DNA of 26,211 bases. It comes from JAVJUS01 sp040220455. Lineage in GTDB: Bacteria; Pseudomonadota; Alphaproteobacteria; DSM-16000; Inquilinaceae. Made by a program: the position numbers and the translations under genes. Where the stretch lies: NCBI GenBank assembly GCA_040220455.1, contig JAVJUS010000004.1, positions 1 to 26,211 of the forward strand, read 5' to 3'. The stretch's first letter is position 1; each line of letters starts with the position of its first letter. Positions 7,178 through 16,813 of this stretch are shown here, in pieces. The notes below the pieces were generated by a model that worked only from the letters and a program-made list of their open reading frames with translations, made no database searches and was not told the DNA's origin.

Positions 7178-8767
7178 ATGACGATCAAGAGGACATGGCT
7201 CGCCGGTGCGGTGGCCCTGACGCTGGCCGCGCCGGCGGTGCAGGCCGAAACGCTGCGGTTCGGCTTCCAGGGAGACGTTCAGACCCTCGATCCGCACGGG
7301 CTGAACGAGACCTTCACCCTGGGCTTCCAGGGCAACATCTACGAGGGCCTGACCCGCCGGGGCCCCGACCTCGCCATCCAGCCCGCGCTCGCGACCGAGT
7401 GGGAGATCCTGGAGCCGACGCGCTGGCGGTTCCACCTGCGCGAGGGCGTGACCTTCCACAACGGCAATCCGTTCACCGCGGAGGACGTGGTCTTCACCGC
7501 CGAGCGCACGCGCGCCGACGGCTCGGACCTGCGCACGCGGCTGGCCGGCGTGGTCGACGTCGTCGCGGTCGACGAGCACACGGTCGATTTCGTCACCGAG
7601 GCGCCCAACCCCATTCTGCATTTCGAATGGGATAACTGGTACATGATGGACAAGGAGTGGGCGGAGGCCAACGACGCCGCCCTGCCCACCAATGTCAGCG
7701 ATCCTGACAGCGACAACTACGCCAACGTCAACGCCAACGGGACGGGGCCGTTCCGCATCGTCTCGCGCACCCCGGACGTGCGCACGGTGGCGGAGCCGAA
7801 TCCCGCCTGGTGGGACACGCCGACGCACAACCTGACCGAAGTGGTCTTCCAGCCGATCGGATCGGATTCGACCCGCGTCGCCGCCCTGCTGTCGGGCGAG
7901 ATGGACATGGTCTACCCGATTCCGCTGCAGGACCTTCAGCGGGTCGATTCGAACGACGGCACCCGCGCCCTGACCGGCCCGGAACTGCGCACGATCTTCC
8001 TGGGCATGGACCAGGCGCGCGACGAGCTTCTGCATTCGAGCGTCGAGGGCGCCAATCCGTTCCAGGACCAGCGGGTGCGCGAGGCGTTCTATCGCGCCAT
8101 CGACATCCAGGCGATCCAGCGCGTCGTCATGCGCGGCCAGTCCCAGCCGACCGCCGCGATGGTCGCGCCGGGGGTCAACGGCTTCCCGGAATCCCTGGAG
8201 CGCTACCCGCACGACTCCGAACGGGCCCGGGAACTGCTGGCCGAAGCCGGCTACCCGGACGGGTTCGAGGTCCAGATGGACTGCCCGAACGACCGCTACG
8301 TCAACGACGAGGCGATCTGCCAGGCGATCGTCGGCATGCTCGCCCAGATCGGCGTGGAGATCGACCTGCTGGCCCAGTCCAAGAGCCTGTACTTCGCCAA
8401 GGTGCTGGCGCAGGGCGGCTACGACACGAGCTTCTACCTGCTCGGCTGGACGCCGACGAGCTTCGACAGCTGGAACGTGCTTTACAACCTGCTCGCCACG
8501 CGCGATCCCGACAGCGGCCGGGGCACTTTCAATCTGGGCGGCTATTCCAACCCGGCGGTCGACGAGCTGACCGACGCGATCATGGTCGAGACCGATGTCG
8601 AGGAGCGCCAGCGCCTGATCGCCGAGGCCTGGCAGATCATCCACGACGACGTCGCCAGCATCCCGCTGCACCAGCAGTCGCTGGCCTGGGGGGCCGCGGA
8701 CCGGGTGGCGCTGGAGCAGCGGCCCGACAATGTCTTCGAGTGGCGCCACGTCACGATCGGCGACTGA
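7178..8767 (+). CDS. ABC importer periplasmic binding protein, family 5 (peptide type), receptor 1
   Basis: A 529-residue SBP_bac_5 (DppA/OppA/NikA-like) protein that would capture a peptide-like solute in the periplasm and deliver it to the permeases encoded downstream. The signal peptide covers residues 1-23 (cleavage after VQA). Typical family motifs follow: TLDPHG near the N-terminus, REGVTFHNGNPFTAEDVVFT, NGTGPF, RVREAFYRAID, and a C-terminal IPLHQQ. AGGAG lies about 10 bases before the ATG. The protein is a clear paralogue of the next gene (9175-10773) and shares with it CPNDRYVNDEAIC, whose two cysteines may form a disulfide. Peptide binding is the family norm, but family 5 also includes receptors for nickel, glutathione and sugars, so the ligand is not determined. 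Confidence 0.9.
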   Translation: MTIKRTWLAGAVALTLAAPAVQAETLRFGFQGDVQTLDPHGLNETFTLGFQGNIYEGLTRRGPDLAIQPALATEWEILEPTRWRFHLREGVTFHNGNPFTAEDVVFTAERTRADGSDLRTRLAGVVDVVAVDEHTVDFVTEAPNPILHFEWDNWYMMDKEWAEANDAALPTNVSDPDSDNYANVNANGTGPFRIVSRTPDVRTVAEPNPAWWDTPTHNLTEVVFQPIGSDSTRVAALLSGEMDMVYPIPLQDLQRVDSNDGTRALTGPELRTIFLGMDQARDELLHSSVEGANPFQDQRVREAFYRAIDIQAIQRVVMRGQSQPTAAMVAPGVNGFPESLERYPHDSERARELLAEAGYPDGFEVQMDCPNDRYVNDEAICQAIVGMLAQIGVEIDLLAQSKSLYFAKVLAQGGYDTSFYLLGWTPTSFDSWNVLYNLLATRDPDSGRGTFNLGGYSNPAVDELTDAIMVETDVEERQRLIAEAWQIIHDDVASIPLHQQSLAWGAADRVALEQRPDNVFEWRHVTIGD

Positions 8768-8769
8768 CG

Positions 8770-8786
8770 GCCGACCGACGGTCGGC
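8770..8786 (+). terminator. Hairpin directly after receptor 1 stop codon
   Basis: GCCGACC-GAC-GGTCGGC is a perfect 7-bp stem with a 3-base loop, starting 3 bases after the stop codon. There is no T-run. It could protect the upstream mRNA 3' end or attenuate read-through. Confidence 0.4.
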
Positions 8787-8818
8787 GGATCGCCGGCGCG
8801 CCAGCGTCGGTGACGGGC

Positions 8819-8844
8819 GCGGCGGGTCTTCAGGGGCCCGCCGC
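8819..8844 (+). terminator. GC-rich hairpin, candidate terminator or attenuator
   Basis: GCGGCGGGTC-TTCAGG-GGCCCGCCGC forms a 10-bp stem with one G-T wobble and a 6-base loop, about 50 bases after the receptor 1 stop. It is very stable but has no following T-tract, so termination is uncertain. Confidence 0.45.
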
Positions 8845-8943
8845 GTCGCGTATTCGAGCACCGTGGCATGGTCGCCTCGCCGACGCGATCCGCTCTCTGC
8901 CTGCTCCCGTTTGCCCCGGCGCCGTCTCGGTCGCCGGCAGCCG

Positions 8944-8957
8944 ACGGCTGCAGCCGT
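8944..8957. promoter_or_regulatory. Perfect 14-bp palindrome upstream of receptor 2
   Basis: ACGGCTGCAGCCGT is a perfect palindrome with no loop, which favours a protein-binding site over an RNA hairpin. It lies about 220 bases upstream of the receptor 2 start codon. The cognate regulator is not known. Confidence 0.3.
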
Positions 8958-9174
8958 TCCGCCCTGCCTGCCGCGCGGCGGGGCAGCCTGCCGTCCTAAT
9001 CGGCAGGTTGCGAAATTCCGGCATTGGGCCATCATCGGTTCCGCGCGCGGGACAATCGAAAATCGGATGGCATGGCTCTTGCTCTCTCGATCGTCCCGCG
9101 GCGGATCGCGGGCGGCGCTCGGCTGCGGGCGTCGAACCCGGATCCCGTCGACAACGATGAACGGGAGGCGACCG

Positions 9175-10773
9175 ATGACCCTGTCCCCCACACCGGCCCG
9201 CCTGGCGGCGGCCGCAGCGGTGCTCGCCCTGGGCGCGCTGGCCGGCGCGCCGGGCGCCGAGGCGCAGACCGTGCGCTGGGCCTCGGCCGGCGACGCCCTG
9301 ACCCTCGACCCACACGCCCAGAACGAGGCGCCGACCCTGGCCATGCAGCGCCAGATGTACGACGCGCTGGTCAACCGCGACGTCTCGGTCGCCAAGGTCC
9401 CGGGCTTGGCGGTCTCCTGGGAGCCGGTGGACGAGACGACCTGGGCGTTCGAGCTGCGCCGCGGCGTGACCTTCCACAACGGCAACGCCTTCGCCGCGGA
9501 CGACGTGGTCTTCTCGATCGAGCGGGCGATGTCCGAGACCTCGGACGTCAAGAGCTACCTCTCCTCCGTCGTCTCGGTCGAGGCGGTCGACGATCACACG
9601 GTCCACGTCACCACCGACGGGCCGAACCCGATCCTGCCGGAATGGCTGACCGGGATCCTGATCCTCGACCGGGACTGGGCGATCGAGCACGGGGTCGAGA
9701 CGCCCCAGGACTTCGCCGCCGGGGAGGAGACGCACGCCGTGCGCAACGCCAACGGCACCGGGCCGTTCCGCCTGGTCAGCCGCGAGCCGGACGTGCGCAC
9801 GGTGCTGGAGCGCAACCCCGACTACTGGGGCGAGGCGCCGTCGGTCGAGCGGCTGGACTACACGCCGATCTCCTCGGCGCCGACCCGGCTCGCCGCGCTG
9901 CTGTCGGGCGAGCTCGACTTCCTGACCGATCCGCCGATCCAGGATCTGGGCCGGCTGGAGCAGGCGGGCGACATCGGTCTCTCCCAGGTCAACCAGGTCC
10001 GCACGATCTTCTTCGGCACGGACATCGCCGCCGACGACCTGGAGGGCGACGACGTCGAGGGCGCCAACCCGTTCGCCGACCGGCGCGTCCGCGAGGCGAT
10101 CTACCGCGCGATCGACATCGAGGCGATCCGCGAGGTCGTGATGCGCGGGCTTTCGGTGCCGGCGGGCATGGTGACGTCGCCCGGCGTCAACGGCTATGCC
10201 GAGGAACTGGACGAGCGGCTGCCCTTCGATCCGGACGGCGCCCGGGCGCTGCTGGCGGAGGCCGGCTATCCGGACGGCTTCGCCACCACGCTGCACTGCC
10301 CGAACGATCGCTACGTCAACGACGAGGCGATCTGCACCGCCGTGGTCGGCATGCTGGGCCAGGTCGGCATCGACGTGACGCTGGTCGCCCAGCCCAAGTC
10401 GATCCACTTCGCCGAGATGCAGCAGAACGAGCTCGAGTTCTACATGCTCGGCTGGGGCGTGCCGACCTATGACAGCGAGTACGTCTTCAACTACCTCTAC
10501 CACACGACCGACGGCTCGCGCGGGTCGTGGAACTTCACCGGCTATTCGAACCCCGAGCTCGATTCGCTGGTGCAGTCGATCCAGACGGAAGTGGACATCG
10601 CGGCGCGCGACGCCATGATCCGCGAGGCGTGGGAGATCGTGAACGCGGACTTGCTCTACGTGCCGCTGCACCATCAGGTCATCACCTGGGCGATGCGCGA
10701 GGGGCTGGAGGTGCCGATCCGCGTCAACGACGAGCCGCTCTTCGTCCACGCGACGGTGGCGCCGGACTTCTGA
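9175..10773 (+). CDS. ABC importer periplasmic binding protein, family 5 (peptide type), receptor 2
   Basis: A 532-residue paralogue of the preceding receptor. The signal peptide ends about Ala30 (APGAEA before Q). The family signature runs the full length: TLDPHAQNE, LRRGVTFHNGNAFAADDVVFS, NGTGPFRLVSREPDVRTVLERN, RVREAIYRAIDIEAI, and VPLHHQV near the C-terminus. The start at 9175 was chosen because GGGAGG lies 6 bases upstream and the signal peptide begins there. The frame is open far upstream only because of high GC. The gene is followed after 184 bases by the permease genes. Two receptors beside one translocator suggest two ligand ranges served by the same importer. Confidence 0.9.
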   Translation: MTLSPTPARLAAAAAVLALGALAGAPGAEAQTVRWASAGDALTLDPHAQNEAPTLAMQRQMYDALVNRDVSVAKVPGLAVSWEPVDETTWAFELRRGVTFHNGNAFAADDVVFSIERAMSETSDVKSYLSSVVSVEAVDDHTVHVTTDGPNPILPEWLTGILILDRDWAIEHGVETPQDFAAGEETHAVRNANGTGPFRLVSREPDVRTVLERNPDYWGEAPSVERLDYTPISSAPTRLAALLSGELDFLTDPPIQDLGRLEQAGDIGLSQVNQVRTIFFGTDIAADDLEGDDVEGANPFADRRVREAIYRAIDIEAIREVVMRGLSVPAGMVTSPGVNGYAEELDERLPFDPDGARALLAEAGYPDGFATTLHCPNDRYVNDEAICTAVVGMLGQVGIDVTLVAQPKSIHFAEMQQNELEFYMLGWGVPTYDSEYVFNYLYHTTDGSRGSWNFTGYSNPELDSLVQSIQTEVDIAARDAMIREAWEIVNADLLYVPLHHQVITWAMREGLEVPIRVNDEPLFVHATVAPDF

Positions 10774-10867
10774 TCGCGGAGGTGTTTCCTTTCGGGCGCC
10801 GGATGGTCTAGAAGGCGGCGCGACGGCGGCGGCGGGCCGGGGGCCTCGGGAGCCCAGGCCCGTCCGT

Positions 10868-10890
10868 CCCGCGCGAACACGCGGCGCGGG
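10868..10890 (+). terminator. Hairpin between receptor 2 and permease genes
   Basis: CCCGCGC and GCGCGGG pair over a 9-base loop that can itself pair internally (CGCG-AACA-CGCG). A partial terminator or attenuator here would let receptor mRNA exceed permease mRNA, as is common in binding-protein importers. There is no T-tract and confidence is low. Confidence 0.3.
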
Positions 10891-10957
10891 TCACGGGGCC
10901 GAGGCGGCGGGCACGACGCCGGCGGCGACGGCGCGGACAGGAGCGGGGACGGAGGCG

Positions 10958-11944
10958 ATGGCGGCGTTCATCATCCGGCGCTTGATCCAGTCGGTCCTGG
11001 TCATGCTCGTCGTGTCCTTCGTCTCCTTCTCGATGTTCACCTATGTCGGCGACCCCATCAACAACATGGTCGGCCAGGAGACGACCCAGGCCGAGCGCGA
11101 GGCCCTGCGAGAGCGGCTGGGGCTGGACGATCCCTTCCCGGTCCAGTTCGCCCGCTTCGTCGGCCGTGCCGTCCAGGGCGAGTTCGGGGTCTCCTACCGC
11201 ATGGCGCGGCCGGTGGAGGAGATCATCGCCGAGCGCCTGCCCGCGACGATCGAGCTCGCCACCGTCTCGGCGCTGTTCGCCCTGGTCGTCGGCATCGCCA
11301 TGGGCGTCTACACCGCGCTCCACCGCGACCGCTGGCTGGCGCGGGTCTTCATGACCCTGTCTCTCGTCGGCGTGTCGCTGCCGACCTTCCTGATCGGCAT
11401 CCTGCTGATCTTCGTCTTCGCCGTGCTGCTCCAGTGGCTGCCCAGCTTCGGGCGCGGCGACACCGTGGCGATCGGTGGCTGGTGGACCACGGGGTTCCTG
11501 ACGGCGAGCGGGCTGAAGGCCCTGATCCTGCCGGCGATCACGCTGGGGCTCTTCCAGCTCACCCTGATCATGCGGCTGGTGCGCGCCGAGATGCTGGAGG
11601 TCCTGCGCACCGACTACATCAAGTTCGCCCGCGCGCGAGGCCTGAGCGACCGGGCGATCCATTTCGGCCACGCGCTGAAGAACACCCTGGTCCCGGTGAT
11701 CACCATCGCGGGCCTGCAGCTCGGCGCCATCCTGGCCTTCGCGATCATCACCGAGACCGTGTTCCAGTGGCCGGGAATCGGCCTTCTGTTCATCTCCGCC
11801 ATCCAGTTCGTCGACGTGCCGGTGATGGCGGCCTATCTCGTCATGATCTCGCTGTTCTTCGTGCTCATCAATCTGGCCGTCGACCTGCTCTACTACGCGG
11901 TCGATCCCCGCCTGCGCGCCGAGCGCGGGCCGGGCGGCCGCTGA
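10958..11944 (+). CDS. ABC importer permease, DppB/OppB type
   Basis: A 328-residue inner-membrane subunit. It has about six membrane segments (approximately 9-30, 99-121, 133-159, 188-208, 245-268 and 290-313). The N-terminal FIIRRLIQSVLVMLVVSF is characteristic of DppB-type permeases. The cytoplasmic EAA loop (about 219-248: DYIKFARARGLSDRAIHFGH) would dock on the ATPase. The ATG follows GGAGG by only two bases, so the working ribosome binding site may be the AGGAG further upstream. It pairs with the DppC-type subunit starting 29 bases after its stop and, with the two ATPases beyond, completes a five-part importer. Confidence 0.92.
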   Translation: MAAFIIRRLIQSVLVMLVVSFVSFSMFTYVGDPINNMVGQETTQAEREALRERLGLDDPFPVQFARFVGRAVQGEFGVSYRMARPVEEIIAERLPATIELATVSALFALVVGIAMGVYTALHRDRWLARVFMTLSLVGVSLPTFLIGILLIFVFAVLLQWLPSFGRGDTVAIGGWWTTGFLTASGLKALILPAITLGLFQLTLIMRLVRAEMLEVLRTDYIKFARARGLSDRAIHFGHALKNTLVPVITIAGLQLGAILAFAIITETVFQWPGIGLLFISAIQFVDVPVMAAYLVMISLFFVLINLAVDLLYYAVDPRLRAERGPGGR

Positions 11945-11973
11945 CCGGCCGGCGACGGGAAGGCGAAGAGCCC

Positions 11974-12978
11974 ATGGCCGAGAGCGATACCGGCACCCCC
12001 GACGCCGCCGCGCCGACGGCGGCGCCCGCGCGCCCGGCAGCGACGGCCGACCTGCCGGAGCGCCCGCCGGGCGCGCTGCGCCGGGCGATCGACAGCGACC
12101 TGGTCTACGCCTTCCGGCGCTCGCCGACCGCGGTCGTCTCGGCCACGGTGGCGGCGATCATGATCCTTGCCTCGGTGCTGGCGCCCTGGATCGCGCCCTA
12201 CGATCCGTTCGACCCGGCGACACTCAACCTGATGGACGGCTTCACCCCGCCGATGGAGGCCGGATTCTCGGGCGACGTCTATCTCCTGGGCACCGACGAC
12301 CAGGGCCGCGACGTGCTCTCCGCGATCATGTACGGCGCGCGGATCTCGCTGCTGGTCGGCGTGTGCGCCATCGCCTTCGCCATGATCCTGGGCACGACGC
12401 TGGGGCTGATCGCCGGCTATGTCGGCGGCTGGGTCGATTCGCTGATCATGCGCATCGCCGACATCCAGCTCAGCTTTCCCGCGATCCTGGTCGCGCTGCT
12501 GATCTTCGGCGTGGCGCGCGCTGTCCTGCCGCGCGACATGCACGAGGACATGGCGATCTACGTCCTGATCCTGGCGATCGGGCTGTCCGACTGGGTCCAG
12601 TTCGCGCGCACGGTGCGCGGCACGACCCTGGTCGAGAAGAACAAGGAATACGTCCAGGCCGCCCGGGTGATCGGCGTGCATCCGGCGATCATCGTCTTCA
12701 AGCACGTGCTGCCCAACACGCTGGGCCCTGTCACGGTGATCGCGACGATCGGCCTGGCGCTGGCGATCATCACCGAGGCGACGCTCAGCTTCCTGGGTGT
12801 CGGGGTGCCGCCGACCCAGCCCTCGCTGGGCACGCTGATCCGCATCGGCGGCAACTTCCTGTTCTCCGGGGAATGGTGGATCACGCTCTTCCCCGGCGTC
12901 GCGCTCGTCCTGCTGGCGCTGTCGGTCAATCTCCTGGGCGACTGGCTGCGCGACGCCCTGAACCCCCGGCTGAGGTAG
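11974..12978 (+). CDS. ABC importer permease, DppC/OppC type
   Basis: A 334-residue inner-membrane subunit that forms the translocation pore with the preceding DppB-type protein. It has an Ala/Pro-rich cytoplasmic N-terminus (1-35), the first membrane segment near 52-74, a periplasmic region containing the DppC hallmark LGTDDQGRDV (105-114), and five further membrane segments. The EAA-type loop reads EYVQAARVIGVHPAIIVFKH (225-244) and is followed by ITEATLSFLGVGVPP. It ends in LGDWLRDALNPRLR, typical of the family. The start at 11974 excludes an upstream extension of the frame that overlaps the dppB-like gene and has no membrane-protein character. Confidence 0.92.
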   Translation: MAESDTGTPDAAAPTAAPARPAATADLPERPPGALRRAIDSDLVYAFRRSPTAVVSATVAAIMILASVLAPWIAPYDPFDPATLNLMDGFTPPMEAGFSGDVYLLGTDDQGRDVLSAIMYGARISLLVGVCAIAFAMILGTTLGLIAGYVGGWVDSLIMRIADIQLSFPAILVALLIFGVARAVLPRDMHEDMAIYVLILAIGLSDWVQFARTVRGTTLVEKNKEYVQAARVIGVHPAIIVFKHVLPNTLGPVTVIATIGLALAIITEATLSFLGVGVPPTQPSLGTLIRIGGNFLFSGEWWITLFPGVALVLLALSVNLLGDWLRDALNPRLR

Positions 12979-12987
12979 GAGCGCGCC

Positions 12988-13996
12988 ATGACCGAGCCGC
13001 TGCTCAGCATCCGTGACCTGACAGTCGAGTTCCCGACCCGCCGGGGCCGGCTGACCGCGGTCGACGGCGTCAGCCTCGACATCGCCGAGGGCGAGGTGCT
13101 GGGCGTGGTCGGCGAGTCCGGTGCGGGCAAATCGATGACCGGCATGGCCGTCATCGGCCTCCTGGAGCCGCCGGGCCGTATCGCCGGCGGCGTGATCCGG
13201 CTTGCCGGCCGGCGCATCGACGATCTGCCCTACGACAAGATGCGCAAGGTCCGCGGGCGGGAGATCGGCGCCATCTTCCAGGACCCGCTGACCAGCCTGA
13301 ACCCGCTCTACACGATCGGCCGCCAGCTCGTGGAGACGATCCGCACGCATACCGACATGACGCCGACCAAGGCGCGCGAGCGGGCGGTCGCCCTGCTGCG
13401 CGAGGTGGGCATCCCGGCGCCCGAGCACCGGGTCGAGAGCTACCCCCACGAGCTGTCCGGCGGCATGCGCCAGCGCGTGGTCATCGCGCTCGCCCTGTCG
13501 GTCAATCCGCGCCTGGTCATCGCCGACGAGCCGACGACGGCGCTCGACGTCTCGATCCAGGCCCAGATCCTGGCGCTGCTGCGCCGGCTGTGCCGGGATC
13601 ACGGCACGGCGGTCATGTTGATCACCCACGACATGGGCGTCATCGCGGAGACGGCGAACCGGGTCGCGGTGATGTATGCCGGTCGGGTCGCCGAGGTCGG
13701 CCCGGTGCGCGAGGTCATCATGCATCCGCGCCACCCCTACACGGTCGGGCTGATGGGCTCGATCCCGATCGTCGGCACCGATCTGCCCCGGCTCAGCCAG
13801 ATCGAGGGGTCGATGCCGCGGCTCTCGGCGATCCCGCCCGGCTGCGCCTTCCACCCGCGCTGTCCCAAGCGCTTCGGCCGGTGCGAGACGGAGCGCCCCG
13901 AGACGATCCCGGTGGGCCGCGACCATGTCGCCTGCTGGCTGTGGGACGGCCATCGCGACGCCGAGAGCGAGGCGGCGCGCCGCGCCGTGCTGGACC

Positions 13997-14010
<14 letters not shown>
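12988..14010 (+). CDS. ABC importer ATPase, DppD/OppD type
   Basis: A 340-residue cytoplasmic ATPase subunit. Walker A GESGAGKS is at 42-49, the ABC signature LSGGMRQR at about 156-163, Walker B LVIADEP at about 176-182 with Glu181 as catalytic base, and the H-loop His near 214. The C-terminal oligopeptide-type extension has PGCAFHPRCPKRFGRC and a later Cys, the Cys-rich pattern shared by DppD/OppD proteins. AGGAG overlaps the stop codon of the preceding permease gene, 6 bases before this ATG, so translation is probably coupled. The 3' end overlaps the next ATPase gene by 14 bases. Confidence 0.93.
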
Positions 14011-15133
<1,123 letters not shown>

Positions 15134-15303
15134 GGCCGGCGGCCCGCGCGCCATCCGTCCCGGGCCCGGAATACGCCGGCGGATGCGGCATCCACACTGG
15201 TATTCGGCCATGGCGCCGGCTTAAAGTCGGGTCCGCCGGCCGGCTCGTCGGCGAGGGGCCGGGCCGAGGCGCACCGTTGAACGACGCTCCGGGGGAGAGA
15301 CCG

Positions 15304-16134
15304 ATGGCGCTGAAGAACCTCATGGTCGCTGTGGATACGAATCCGGCGGCCGCCGCCCGCGTCGATTTCGCCATCGCGCTGGCGGATCGCCATCAGGCCC
15401 ATCTCACCGGGCTCTACGTCCAGCCGCCGCCCAACGTGCCCGGCTACGTCCTCGCCCAGATCCCGGCCGAGGCGCGCGCCGTCCACGACGACGCGACCCG
15501 GGAGCTGGAGGACCGCACGCGCGAGCGCTTCGAGGAGGCGGTCCGGCGCAACGGCGCGACCGACCGGGCGGAGTGGCGCAGCGTCGACGGCCATCCGACC
15601 AGCGTCGCCGCGCTCCACGCGCGATACTGCGACCTCATGCTGATCGGCCAGACCGACCCGGACGCCGATGCCTGGATCCAGCCCGAGCCGGACGCCATGG
15701 TGCTGATGAGCGGCCGGCCGATGCTCATCGTGCCCTACGCCTTCCGGCCGGCGAGTCCGGGCGGCCACGTCATCGTCGCCTGGAACGCCAGCCGGGAATC
15801 GGCGCGCGCCGTCGCCGACGCCATGCCCATGCTGGAGACGGCGGACAAGGTCACCGTCCTGTCGGTCAATCCCGACCCCTACAGCATGGGCGACGAGCCG
15901 GGGGCGGACATCGCCCTGCATCTGGCGCGCCACGGCATCAAGGCGGAGGCGGCGCATATCCGCTCGGACTCGATCGACCCGGCCGACGCCCTGCTCAGCC
16001 GCGTCTCCGACCTGGGCGGCGACATGATCGTCATGGGCGGCTATGGCCGGACGCGCCTGCGCGAACTCGTGCTCGGCGGCGTGACGCGCAAGATCCTGCA
16101 GGAAATGACCGTACCCGTCCTGATGAGCCACTGA
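15304..16134 (+). CDS. Universal stress protein, tandem UspA domains
   Basis: A 276-residue cytoplasmic protein of two UspA-like modules. The first (about 1-140) begins LKNLMVAVDTNPAAAARVDFA. The second (about 150-276) begins HVIVAWNASRESARAV. The second keeps most of the ATP-binding motif, GGYGRTRLRELVLGG, although the usual Ser/Thr after the last Gly is Gly. The corresponding stretch of the first module (LMLIGQTDPDADAW) is not a nucleotide site. The final ILQEMTVPVLMSH is typical of the family. A strong GGGGGAGAG precedes the ATG. It follows the importer genes after 170 bases and could be part of the same transcript. Such proteins respond to stress, but the specific role is unknown. Confidence 0.9.
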   Translation: MALKNLMVAVDTNPAAAARVDFAIALADRHQAHLTGLYVQPPPNVPGYVLAQIPAEARAVHDDATRELEDRTRERFEEAVRRNGATDRAEWRSVDGHPTSVAALHARYCDLMLIGQTDPDADAWIQPEPDAMVLMSGRPMLIVPYAFRPASPGGHVIVAWNASRESARAVADAMPMLETADKVTVLSVNPDPYSMGDEPGADIALHLARHGIKAEAAHIRSDSIDPADALLSRVSDLGGDMIVMGGYGRTRLRELVLGGVTRKILQEMTVPVLMSH

Positions 16135-16159
16135 GCGGCGGGCGAAGGGGGGCCGGCCC

Positions 16160-16813
16160 ATGCTGACGCTCTACCACGCGCCGCAGTCGCGCTCGACGCG
16201 GATCATCTGGCTGCTCGAGGAAGCGGGCGCCGACTACGCGATCGAGACGGTCGGCATCCGGCGCCGAGACCCCGACGCCGAACGGCCGGACGCGCCGCCG
16301 ATCGGCGCGCGCGACCCGGCCAATCCGCACCCCCACGGCAAGGTGCCGGCGCTGGTCCATGACGGCGTGCTGGTCTACGAGTCCTCGGCGATCGTCGCCT
16401 ATCTGGGCGACCTGTTCCCGGAGGCCGGGCTCGCCCCGCCGATCGGCGCGCCCGAGCGCGGTCCCTATCTGAGCTGGCTCGCCTATTATGCCGGTACGAT
16501 CGAGCCGGCCTTCGTCAGCGCCTTCCTGGGGGTCGAGGAGTCGGGCCCCTCGGTCGGCTGGACGAGCGTCGCGGCGGTCGACGCGCATATCGAGGCCGCG
16601 CTGGCGCAGGGCCCGTATTTCCTGGGCGAGCGGTTCTCCGGCGTCGACGTGCTGATCGGCAGCATGCTTGCCTTCTTCGTCGGCAGCCCGCTGATGCCGC
16701 ACAGCCCGGCGCTGGACGGCTATGTCGGCCGGATCACGGCGCGGCCCGCCTATGGCCGGGCGATGCGCATCGATGCCGGCGAGGACGCGCGCGACGGGGA
16801 GCCGGCGGCGTGA
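16160..16813 (+). CDS. Glutathione S-transferase family protein
   Basis: A 217-residue cytoplasmic protein with the GST layout. The thioredoxin-like N-terminal domain (1-82) begins MLTLYHAPQSRSTRIIWLLEE, where the Ser/Arg cluster at 10-13 is at the usual glutathione-activating site. The cis-Pro segment reads HGKVPALV and the glutathione-binding ESSAIVAYL follows. The helical C-terminal domain (about 90-205) contains FSGVDVLIGSML, the N-capping-box region. It begins 25 bases after the stress-protein stop, with a GAAGGGG upstream. Its stop codon overlaps the start of the ribokinase gene. The substrate is not predictable. Its place beside a peptide importer may hint at thiol-peptide metabolism, which is speculation. 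Confidence 0.9.
   Translation: MLTLYHAPQSRSTRIIWLLEEAGADYAIETVGIRRRDPDAERPDAPPIGARDPANPHPHGKVPALVHDGVLVYESSAIVAYLGDLFPEAGLAPPIGAPERGPYLSWLAYYAGTIEPAFVSAFLGVEESGPSVGWTSVAAVDAHIEAALAQGPYFLGERFSGVDVLIGSMLAFFVGSPLMPHSPALDGYVGRITARPAYGRAMRIDAGEDARDGEPAA

Larger units (their letters stand above)
8768..9174. other. Intergenic region between the two binding-protein genes
   Basis: About 400 bases without a gene on either strand. It holds two hairpins close to the upstream stop codon (8770-8786 and 8819-8844), a 14-bp palindrome (8944-8957) and a weaker inverted repeat (CCTGCCG, 8987-8993 with 9001-9007). Its length and structure suggest a processing or termination point and possibly a separate promoter for the second receptor gene. 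Confidence 0.5.

Noticed and set aside
7810..9174. Upstream extension of the receptor 2 frame
   Set aside because: The frame is open by composition only. The signal peptide and GGGAGG ribosome binding site fix the start at 9175.
6959..10749. Two 600+ codon minus-strand frames opposite the binding-protein genes
   Set aside because: Composition is rich in Arg/Val/Asp/His with no motif, exactly what the antisense of high-GC coding DNA gives. The plus-strand genes are certain.
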